Assembly: GCF_949628215.1 (NCBI RefSeq)
Contig: NC_134279.1
Coordinates: 11,328,041 to 11,392,040 of the forward strand
From: Phalacrocorax aristotelis
Lineage: Eukaryota; Chordata; Aves; Suliformes; Phalacrocoracidae
Length of the DNA stretch: 64,000 bases
Reading direction: 5' to 3'
A program made the position numbers and the translations under genes. Shown piece by piece: positions 25,880 through 34,552 of the stretch. The notes below the pieces were generated by a model. The model was not told the DNA's origin. It made no database searches and saw only the letters and a program-made list of their open reading frames with translations. Within the stretch, counting starts at the first letter, position 1, and each line of letters begins with the position of its first letter.

Positions 25880-26480
25880 CTTGGAAGAAAGCAGAGCAGC
25901 GATTATTTCCCTAATTGTCCTTAAAGTCATTATTACATATGCAAGTACAATTTGGCACTCTCCAGAGTCTTTCCCTCATTACACTGTGTGATTCACTAAA
26001 TTACACGATTGTGATTAGTGCGGCAATCGGTGTCCAAGTGGTATCAGGCAACTACTGGGCTCCTTTTGCAGAGGTCAATTTAATTACATTGTGCATGACA
26101 GAAACCAGGCCAACTGAGTATTGCCTTTGCCACCAGCAATTGACACCTGAGTGTTAATGAGCTGGTAATTAAGAGTTGGCACAGACAGGCACATTTTAGT
26201 GTTTGGGACTGGGATTACCATATGCTTCAATGCCTCTATGCTAAAGGCCTGAAGTTATCCATTTTCTAAAATATACCAGATTTTAAAATAAAGGCAAATG
26301 ATGGCATTTGCAAATAACAAGCAAGAAAACACTTCTAATCAGGACTGAATGCTGCCTCTCATAAACTTCTGAGAAATCCCCTCTTTCTACTTGTAATCTT
26401 TTTGCCAGCATTTTATTTTTTGTAATACATGCTCACCCTGGGATTGCCTATAATTAAAGGGGTGTTTTAAAGTTTGTTTA
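25880..26480. promoter_or_regulatory. Putative conserved enhancer block
   Basis: The block is free of repeats and low-complexity runs. It is dense in developmental transcription-factor words: TAATTAC, TTAATGAG, GGTAATTAAG, CTAATTG, several ATTA cores, CACCTG E-boxes and octamer-like TATGCAA. AT-rich homeodomain sites alternate with unique mixed sequence and retained CpGs near 26018-26028, a texture typical of vertebrate conserved non-coding elements. The target gene is unknown. This is a reading of texture; conservation itself cannot be measured here. Confidence 0.4.
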
Positions 26481-27225
26481 AAAGTAAACAATTGCTGTTA
26501 TTAATTTCACCACTGTAGTTTGGCCTAGAAAATTTAATCAGAGCTGAACCCGTATTGAAAGATCTTTCTTACAGTTTAGAAATCAATGCAATATCTTTCT
26601 CAAAGAAGAGAAAAACCAAAGTTGGTAAACATTAACAGACATGCCTTTCATTACTAAGAGGCTATAAATACAGAAACATTAGTTGTACATTTCCTGTTTT
26701 TTTACTGATTTCCTTAAGGTGTTCCAGTATCTTTGAGGGTCCAGACTATTGACATCTGCCGTTAATTAAAACAAAGTCTTGTGTTCCAGCCTCTTCACAA
26801 TATAGCTTTAAAGAAAAGTCATATGCCTCTGCATTTCTATATATCCAGAATGCAAATTCTCTGATCTTTGGTATCATTGATAATATTGGTTTTAACTTTT
26901 TGTGAGGCTCTTCTCAGCCGAACAATGATTACCAGGCTCTTCCTAGAAAAACAGAAAAGTGTGGGTTTGCCTGCAGCATGTCACCTAGGGAGAGTGAAAC
27001 GGCTGGCTGCTTCTGCAGAAGGTAGTGGGAGAGGCAAAAGGCAGCTCCGCTGGAGTTGCTTTCCCAGTGCCTTTACGCTCGTTTGAAAACAACCTCTACA
27101 TACTGTCTAAATTTATGAAGACGAAAGAAGCTGATGAAGGAGACTGAGTTTAAGGAGAATGGAAAAATCACTGGCATGAAGGGGAGTGTGATGACAAGTG
27201 TGTGTGGGAGGCAGGGAAGGACACT
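26481..27225. other. Non-coding flank of the putative enhancer
   Basis: AT-rich, with further homeodomain-like words such as TTAATTAA near 26763. No exon is recognised. Confidence 0.4.
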
Positions 27226-27390
27226 GGAAAATTAGAGAGAAGGAAAAGCTGTATGGTAGGGAAACCACCTCTGAAACATAATCCAGAAACATAATTCCCA
27301 GAAAACATAATCCCAGGAAAATTAGAAGGAGGGAGAAGGAAAAGCTGTATGGTAGGGAAACCTGCTCAGAAACATAATCCCAGAAAATCA
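27226..27390. repeat. Local tandem duplication, unit about 90-96 bp
   Basis: A unit starting GGAAAATTAGA (27226) recurs at 27316. Within it, AAAAGCTGTATGGTAGGG followed by AAACC occurs at 27244 and 27340. Between and after the copies, the short motif AAACATAATCC(C)AGA is repeated several times. The copies are highly similar, so the duplication is recent relative to the other repeats here. No coding function is implied. Confidence 0.85.
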
Positions 27391-28539
27391 GTATTACCAG
27401 CACTCATGATTAAGTTCCAAATATTCCAATTTAACTTTATTATAATGTTCCTCAAGTCCTCTGACTGTATGCAACTCAACTTTAAATTTAAAAAAAAATA
27501 TATTTCTAACTGTCAGAGAGATGTTAAGCCAAGTGCATAAAGCGAGTAAGGTACACTCCAATGATTTTTAGCATTTTTATGAGTTTCATGAGGTTAACTC
27601 TGCATGTTCAGTGTAAGGAATACTACAAATGTGCTGGTTTCTGTGATGCAGCATGAATAGCATTTGTGGCTATAATTAACGTGTCTCAATTTTGTCATGT
27701 AATAGGGTGATATGATACAGTCAAACCCCCACAATTTTATACCATTCATTATCATATAAAAAAAAAAATTTTGGTGAAGACCTCTTGATGCATGTACCTA
27801 TTTAAAAGTTCTCTTCCATATCTCTTTCAAGACGTCTTAAGCAAGTAGTGTTGCTACAGACCCCTCCTTCCTCAATAGCCTGCAACAGCAACAAGGAAGG
27901 TACTTAAGCTCTGGGAGGGTTCTTCAGAGCTCACTTCAACTAACCCACCTTGCAGAGTGCCTTGAGGACAAGAAGGGGCCTGCCACACACCCCAGCCGGC
28001 CACAAGCTTTGAAGATGTGGACCCCTTGTAGCAGCTACATTTCTTCTATGTACGCAAACTGACTTGGTGCAGTGGCTTAGACAATTTTCCCTTGGTTTTA
28101 CAAATCCACAGACTGTTCACATCAGATGAAAAATTTATTCACTTTACCAAATCTTAGTTGTGGGATTTACTCCTAATTTTCTTCTTTTGAGGAGTTTGCT
28201 TTTTTCTGCTGAACCATCCGTAGGACATATAGCCTTTTATATGCAGATTGCTATAATTATGCTTTGAAATAGCTCTGAATTCCCAGTGGCTTAAAGTAGA
28301 ACATGAAAGGGCAAATGTTACGCTGAGCTGAAGGATATGAAAGTGGCATGTACATCCGTCTAAAATGAGATATAGGGACGAACAGCTCTTTACGCAGCAA
28401 CGTCAGTTCTTGGCAGGTTATTGAAGGATCTCTGCAGCCACAGAGGCTGCCTTGGGCAGCACAGAAACGCTGCCTAGGGATAGCTTATCAGCTTACATTT
28501 TTCTTTTTTAATACCAGGAGGTGAGCAGGTGCTAAGCGA
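27391..28539. other. Non-coding stretch, nothing recognised
   Basis: No exon or repeat is supported. It is AT-rich with one short A run near 27760. Confidence 0.5.
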
Positions 28540-29060
28540 GGCAGGAGATGCAGGCTGTCACGAAAGCTGCAATCCTCCCCACCACAAGCTGGCCTCAGGC
28601 CCCAGGCAGGCACTGGCCTGCTGCCGCCCCGGGGCAGTCCCCCACGGTCATGCCTGTTATATTATTTGATCTAATATAAAAATATTATATTTTTAATACC
28701 GCTACAGGAGGCTGCGGCCCAGAACACCCCTTACCCCAGCCCCTGGGGCTGCCCTCGCTGTGACTGCACAGGCCTGAGGGTGAGGGGCTTGCACCTCTTC
28801 ATGGTGGGAAGCCACAACGCTGCCCACTGCCTTCTGGCTTTATTTACTTATCTATCACTTTATCTTTTTGTTTACACGGTGAGACTACTGCTAACAGAGA
28901 AGAGGTGCTTAAAGCCAGCCCGTGGCATGCTGGGCAGGCACCAGTGGGGCTCTGCCTCTCCCCCACGGGGGAGCCCACGGCAGGTCTGCCTCCCCAACAT
29001 GGCCAGTGCTGGAAAATGGGGAACGTACAAGCCCTGTTCCACACCACGCTGTTTTAGCAG
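28540..29060. other. GC-richer shoulder upstream of the CpG island
   Basis: Two GC-rich patches (about 28545-28650 and 28705-29060) are separated by a TA-rich interval with an imperfect TTATATTA palindrome. Open frames on both strands reach 140 codons (28780-29202), but none resembles a protein I know. CpG is less dense than in the island that follows. It may be old repeat sequence or proximal regulatory DNA. Confidence 0.35.
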
Positions 29061-29339
29061 CGCAAAAATGTTACATTGGGAAAGGAGTTCCCCACTCCAA
29101 TATCGAAAAGCCGCACAAATTCTTCCTGTGAATGGAAATATGCCAGGTCCCTTTATATGCAAAGTGTTTTCTCAGGTGTACATTTTAAAGCAGCTAGATT
29201 AGGTGCATATATATTCCATTTTTGTTTAAAATGTATTGTCTACAGAACTGTTAAGGTGGCTTCTTTTCAGTCGTGGTTGCACAGAAAGGATTTGCATTCA
29301 GGCCCTCTGAAACACTTGCATGCTCTTTTAAACCGTTGA

Positions 29340-29960
29340 GCCGCGCAAAAGCGTGAAGTTTTCTGTTTCGGGCTTTTTAAAAACTGCCTGTAAGTTCCTC
29401 GATTAGCACCTGAAGGCTTCACGCCAGGTCCCCATTTTGCTGGCGGGGGTGTGAGGCGAGACCCCCACCCCGGCCTAGCCTGGCCGGGCAGGGCGAAGGG
29501 CAGCCGGGGGAGGCGCTGACCCCGCAGCGGGGGGCACGGTCCGCCCTCGGCGGGGAGATTTTGGAAGGGGGGAGGGGAAAGCCCTGCCAGGGAGCTGCAG
29601 CGGCGACCAGGCGGGTCGCGCCGAGCCATGCCGAGCGCGGCTGGCGTTAGGGTCGGCGGGGGAAAGGGGCGGCTGCCGGCTGCGGTCTGGAGCCGCGGTG
29701 GGGCCCCGGGAGCGACGCCTCGCCCGCTGCCCCGGGGCTGAGCCGCCGGCCTCGGTCACTGGAGCTCATCCGTGAGGTGGCTGTGTTCAGAGACGACAGA
29801 AATCGTTTAGACTATAACAGTAGGAAATCTGACTAATAGGTATCGCCCGCGCTGGAGCAGGCAGCTCCGGCTGCGCGGGCTTCGCCGGCTGAGGAGGCAG
29901 TGCCAGGGCGGGGAGGCTCTGGGGGGGCTGCAGGCGCCAGGTGCAGTGCCAAGACCTCTG
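29340..29960. promoter_or_regulatory. CpG island, probable promoter
   Basis: CpG dinucleotides, rare elsewhere, become dense across about 600 bases of high GC content. A GC-box (Sp1-type GGGGCGG) lies at 29666-29672. No TATA box is obvious, as expected for CpG-island promoters. On the + strand an ATG at 29627 opens a frame of 38 codons ending in TGA at 29741, so it is at most an upstream ORF. The sequence CTCATCC/GTGAGG near 29772 is a possible first-exon donor. Two splice-flanked candidate exons lie about 2.3 kb downstream on the + strand. I could not identify the gene, and transcription in either direction is possible. Confidence 0.75.
29845..29880 (+). other. Two-tier GC hairpin in the CpG island
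   Basis: The arms GCCCGCGC (29845-29852) and GCGCGGGC (29873-29880) are perfect complements. Inside them, GGAGC (29854-29858) pairs with GCTCC (29864-29868) around an AGGCA loop. If transcribed, this would be a very stable stem-loop in a 5' leader; as DNA it could form a cruciform. It is symmetric, so it gives no strand information. Confidence 0.7.
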
Positions 29961-30545
29961 GTCACATCCTGCCCCTGGGGGAGGTTAAAAAAATCAAACA
30001 AACAAACAAACCCCAAACCCCAGTGAGGTACTACAGCCAAGGGGCTGCTGCAAGCTTGGGGCTATCTAGGATGGTGTTCCTGAGTGTTGCTCCAGGTGTG
30101 TTTCCCTTCAAGGCTGTATCAGGCGTTGGACCTTGGCACTGGGGTGTTTTTTTTGGATGACAGACAGAAGACAACCTCTGCGCTCTTCTTATTGATATGA
30201 CTCTAAAAATAGTGGCATAATAAATAATGAAATAAAGCTGAGTAGAAAATAACTACTCGGGAGGTAATACTTTCTGAATCTTGAAATTATTTATGTATAT
30301 TGATGAAAGCTTTTTTTTTTAAAAGGATTGGAACAATAGGAGGTTTGCTTTGATTAAGCAGAGGCTTAAATCTAAATACTTAAGAACCTTGCTCTGTTAT
30401 GGTCAAGTGGTGGTGGCTGTGTGCAAGCTTTGGAAATATTCCCCCCTTCTTTTTCATTCTGCCTCTGTGGAAAGGCTCTGACTTGATCTATCCAGTTTGA
30501 AGACTTTAATGGATGGGCCAGTTGACAACCTTCTTTTTCCTTCAG

Positions 30546-30600
30546 TACTTAGAAATGGACTGGCTGTGTTCAGAGGTTATAAAGGAACAAAGAGGAAACT
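30546..30600 (+). other. Weak exon-like interval
   Basis: A good pyrimidine tract and acceptor (CTTTTTCCTTCAG at 30545) precede 18 open codons ending in TGA. No consensus donor follows; CAGAG/GTTATA at 30575 is poor. It is recorded because it lies less than 1 kb beyond the CpG island. I give it little weight. Confidence 0.1.
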
Positions 30601-30805
30601 GAATGTGCGCTAGAATTTGGTTGTGTTATAGCTAGATTCATTAAACTGGTACTGAGCTATCTAGCTATCTGTTGTTATTGTTGATATGTTGTTGGTATGG
30701 TTTGGAGGTAGAACAGGAAATTCAGTAGTTCCAGATGTTTGAGAAGGGTTTAAATACTTGACAGATATAATGAATGTTACTCTTGGATGGATGCACTATT
30801 TAGAG

Positions 30806-31406
30806 CAGCTCCCTGAACCTTTTTGATCATGCACCCCTAAGAGTAAAAAAAAAAAAAATGCACTCCCAATGAATGTATACTCATATATTGTACTCTGAAC
30901 ATCGCCCCCCGCCTTCTTCCCCTGGCTTTATATACTGAGCGTGATGCCATATGGCAAGGAATATCCCTTTGGTCAGTTGGGGTCAGCTGTCCTGGCTGTG
31001 ACCCATCCCAGAATCTTGTGCACCTGGCAGAGCATGGGGAGCTCAGAAAGTCCTTGACTGGTGTAAGCACTACTTAGCAACAGCTAAAACATCTCCACAT
31101 TATCACCACTGTTGCCAGCACAAATCCAAAACATAGCCCCATACTAGCTACTACAAAGAAAATTAACTCTATCCCAGCTGAAACCAGGACAATTTATAAG
31201 TTATATACATGTACTACTGTATTAATATATTATGGACATACACAAAAACAAAACTTAAAAAAGGATGAGATAAAAATGAAACAAATCCTGTTTTTAAAAT
31301 ATTTTTGTTTTTCTTTATTAAGGGTACAAAAATATTATTTCCTGCACCCCTGTGTCTTGTCTTGCACACTCCCTGAGGTGCATGCACCCCACTTTGGGGA
31401 CCACTG
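30806..31406. mobile_element. hAT (Charlie-like) DNA transposon relic with an insert
   Basis: The left end begins CAGCTCCCTGAACCTTTTTG and then GATCATGCACCCC. The right end, read inward on the other strand, begins CAGTGGTCCCCAAAG and then GTGCATGCACC. CAG-starting, CCC-AA-type terminal inverted repeats are typical of hAT elements. The flanking octamers ATTTAGAG (30798-30805) and ACTTAAAG (31407-31414) match at 6 of 8 positions and fit the nTYTARAn target preference of the superfamily. No transposase frame remains, so this was a non-autonomous copy. About 290 bases in the middle belong to a different element. Confidence 0.6.
30905..31190 (+). mobile_element. Avian endogenous-retrovirus-like fragment nested in the hAT relic
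   Basis: The segment contains 'ggaatatccctttggtcagt', 'gtcagctgtcctggctgtg', 'ccaaaacatagccccatact' and 'ttaactctatcccagctga'. I recognise these in this order from a repeat that is abundant in bird genomes, which I recall as part of an ERVL-type endogenous retrovirus. It is a short non-coding fragment with no open retroviral gene. The flanking TA-rich hAT interior resumes at about 31195. This is the best single clue that the organism is a bird. Family assignment rests on memory, not a search. Confidence 0.55.
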
Positions 31407-32003
31407 ACTTAAAGCTTCTTTATAGTTGACCAAGTAAAGAACCCATCTCTCAGTGGGGTAGAAAGAAGAGATGATGTAATTTGAAATAAGTGCTTTTACG
31501 ACTGCAGAGTTCATTGTCTTATATCTAACACCCTCTTCCCCCCCCCCCCCTTTCTCTGTACTCAAATTCTTCACTAGGTTATCAGCTTTATGAGGTCAAA
31601 TACCCTAATTCAAATTCACTGGCAGTGAGAACTGAATTTGGCTCAGCTGTAGAAATACTTAATGAACTTAGTTATACCCTTTGCTGATACTCTCTGCTAT
31701 GATGGTTATCTTGCAAGTGCTTCCAGAGTTCAAGTTTTGTGAAGGCGAGGGAAGTTTTAATGAAGTCCTTAGATTGCAGCAATAGCTGAAAACTTGGTTA
31801 TTTAAAGTTTTTTGAAGAGATCTTGAGATCAAGACCTATTAATTTCTGGGAAACCGGACACAAGTTTGTATATTGAAGTTCAGACATGTGTTCTGCGTTC
31901 ATTTTATGTGCTAGTTATTTTTTTTTCTGCTGATTGCTGTTCTTCTGCAATGAAAAAAGTGACAGGAGCACCAGTCTGAACAATACTTTTTCTTCTCTGG
32001 CAG
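31407..32003. other. Non-coding stretch with a C13 run
   Basis: It holds 13 consecutive C at 31538-31550 and otherwise AT-rich DNA. Nothing else is recognised. Confidence 0.5.
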
Positions 32004-32045
32004 TGGGAAGCGAGAGGGAACTTAATGAGAAGTCTGATTTATCTG
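32004..32045 (+). other. Candidate 42-nt exon downstream of the CpG island
   Basis: The acceptor TTTTTCTTCTCTGGCAG and donor CTG/GTGAGA bound 42 bases, a multiple of three. Two frames are open; one reads GSERELNEKSDLS, which is hydrophilic. The position, 2.3 kb downstream of the CpG island on the + strand, suits an early exon of that transcript. It cannot be joined in frame with the next candidate exon at 32101, because every frame there meets a stop. It may therefore be non-coding or spurious. Confidence 0.25.
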
Positions 32046-32100
32046 GTGAGATCTCATATCTTAGAATTACTTGGTGTAAGACTTTGCCTTTTGCTTTTAG

Positions 32101-32235
32101 TGAAGGAAATTATTTAAAAAAAAAGAAGTTGTCCTTGGCCTACCACTTGAGAAAATTGCATGAAAATCCTCATGGAAATGAGAAAGCAGTAGGACATACG
32201 TTTTCATTCTGAAAGTGAATCCTTGCTCCCAACAG
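32101..32235 (+). other. Candidate 135-nt exon, probably non-coding
   Basis: A good acceptor (TTTGCCTTTTGCTTTTAG) and a strong donor (CCAACAG/GTATGT) bound 135 bases. All three frames contain stops, the longest running to the TGA at 32210-32212, so an internal coding exon is excluded. It could be a 5' UTR or lncRNA exon of a transcript starting in the CpG island. The intron to the preceding candidate would be only 55 bases, too short for both to be used together. Confidence 0.25.
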
Positions 32236-34486
32236 GTATGTAGTAATTTCACTCACTCTACCAAATGAAAGATGGCACACTTATCAATGTTTGTTAGGAA
32301 CAATAGTTAAGAAGGTTTGTAATTCCTTGGTGAGGGGTGTGTTCAGCAGCTCATTGGTCCTATAACCTCACAGAGAACTGTTCTGGTGTTCAGTGTGTAC
32401 TTTAAAGGGCTAAACTTAAAAGGGGAGATACTGCATGCCCACTCTTTAATGCAGTGCAATGCAGAGATCCTTGAGCTAGCTCGGATGTCTCCAGCGTGAA
32501 ATCCTGCACTCAGTAAGGAGTTTTCCTCCCTGCCCTCCTGCCACTTAAGATAGATGCAGTCCTGTGCCGTAGCCACTCTCTTACTTCTGGGACCTGAATG
32601 GTGTCTTTGCATAGCAGGATGCTATGCTGACTTTTTTATTAACTTATTTGCTGTGATCTCTGGACTGGGATGTGTGAACTGGTGTCTACATACATTATGG
32701 CTCCTGAAACTTTCTCTTTAGTTGAATAATCATTGCAGAATCTTTACATAGTTTCCAGAGCATGATAGAAGTTAAAACCTGGATTCAGAGAAATGACTGC
32801 ACTGAATGCAAGACCTCTCCAGTTAACTGTAAAGGAATGCTGACTTAAAACAGGATGCCAGTTTCTATGCAAATCTTATTTTTCCGCTCATGATTTAACT
32901 TTTATTTATTCATTACATAAGAAATCTGGAAAGCAAAGTTCTGATTTAGGCAATTATCATGCAAACTGGCATTGGGTTCAGATAGCGTGTTTTAAATTGT
33001 AAGAGGTGAAATATTCAAAGGAGTGACAAATGTTTTGCTGATCAGGCAAGCGGAAGGGTGTATGTTATGTTAAGCTGTGGCTGGACAGGGAAGAGAAACT
33101 GTATATGATGGTCTGGCTGCTCCTGTGCTCTTGGGCATGTTTTACTTTCACTGGAAAGGGAAAGAGGGAGGAATTGCTCCTTTCCTAGTGCGCTGAGACT
33201 GGGGAAAGCTCTGGTGAACAGGGTGAGGTGGTCAGCTAGTGAGATGGGCAGCAAGAGGAGATCCTGCTTTCAGCAGGGAGCCACTTCAGGAGTGATGACA
33301 GACTTTACCAGGGACCTAAGAGAGGATTGTCTGCTCACCCTGAGAAGGGGCTGAAAGCTGTTGGGCTAGTAATCAGGATTGGGAGGGACCTCTCCCCTTA
33401 TTTCAGAGATGTCAGCAGGGGAATGGAGACATTCCCCCTACCTCAGCAGTTTCTTTAGTCTGATCACCCACTGGGTTTGGGATTCTCTGTCTGCTTACAT
33501 GCTGTCTTGCAAAATGATATCTTGGTGCATTCTAATAAAACACTGTTCAAGTCCATAAGCCTGCTCTCTTCAAGAGGCATAAAAAGATTAAGCAGTGACC
33601 CCTCCAAGTCTCGCTGAGCTCAAGTCTCAGTATGGTTCTGGATTTTCTTTCAACCTGGACTCTTTCCTTTAAAGTGGAGAAGAAATTTGAATGGAGGAAA
33701 AGAGGAGTGGGAGTTAATTTCTTTGAATAACAAAGATGCAGGCTTTGAAATGTAAGTTACAGATGCTTGGCCATTTACTTCTTGATATATAGGGGGGTTT
33801 AGTGTCTTCTGGTGCATAAAAATCTTGGTTTTCTTTAGTTAAGAAAAAGACTACTTTGGAAAAGAGAAAACTGTAGGCAATTTAATTCATAGAGGGTAAG
33901 GTTTCTGAACTTGTCTGATCAAAATAACCTCACTTAATTTGAAAGAAATTACATTTCATACTGCTGTTTTTAAAGTACCTGGTTATTGTTGTTGCATAGA
34001 GTAAAACTGCTGCTTAAAAGTCTTTTTCTGTGAAAACTCCTTTAATCATACTGTGGAGAAAGTAATTTTCCCTAGTGCTATCTTCTTGCTTAATAGATAT
34101 CCATCTTCCCCACTATATTTCTGAGCTCAGATATATATATAAGCAAACAAACATGCCATTGGAAGGTTCAAGTAGTGATTTAATGATTACAACCCTTATC
34201 TACCCTTCTGATTGTGGAGACTACTTTACGTTAGACTTATTTTGGGGATGCTACACCGATGGCTGTGTGGGCTAGTATGTTGCATCTTGCTATTGAGTGA
34301 TTTATTTCTTTTAAAATTTACGCTTAAGATTTGACTATGTAGAAGAGAAGGTAGATGCCAAAACTAAAGCTCTTAATTGCTTGCTATCTTACAAGAAAAT
34401 ACAAACGGGTGGACTGATAAGTACCACTTGCAGGGTGATGTCTGTGGGTGTGAACACTGGTGGGCTAAGTCCCATGGCTTGCAGGT
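32236..34486. other. Non-coding stretch
   Basis: No exon is supported. A segment at about 33370-33640 contains AATAAA near 33535 and a mixed-composition texture that could be an old solo LTR, but I found no end repeats. The rest is AT-rich intron-like DNA. Confidence 0.4.
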
Positions 34487-34552
34487 AATTCATTTCATAA
34501 TACGTCGCCAAGCAATTTGTGTATTATGAAATTCATTTCATAATACCTCACC
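34487..34552. repeat. 43-bp tandem duplication creating a perfect palindrome
   Basis: AATTCATTTCATAATAC followed by C/G-TC(G/A)CC occurs at 34487-34509 and again at 34530-34552, a spacing of 43 bases. The second copy overlaps an exact inverted repeat at 34521-34546: GTATTATGAAA (34521-34531) and TTTCATAATAC (34536-34546) around a 4-base loop. The flanking half-site GTATTATGA (34521-34529) is the reverse complement of part of the repeated unit. This layout suggests a templated or foldback duplication. Confidence 0.8.

Noticed and set aside
28780..29202. 140-codon open frame, + strand
   Set aside because: It lies in the GC-richer shoulder with overlapping frames in two other phases and on the other strand, has no splice or start context, and shows no recognisable motif.
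29627..29743. ATG-initiated 38-codon frame in the CpG island, + strand
   Set aside because: It terminates within the island, so it is at most an upstream ORF, with no evidence of translation.
29267..29759. Two overlapping - strand frames (94-120 codons) in the CpG island
   Set aside because: Arg/Pro/Gly/Ala-rich frames are expected in any CpG island because stop codons are rare there.
33270..33640. Possible solo LTR
   Set aside because: AATAAA and the overall texture are suggestive, but I found no matching ends or target-site duplication.
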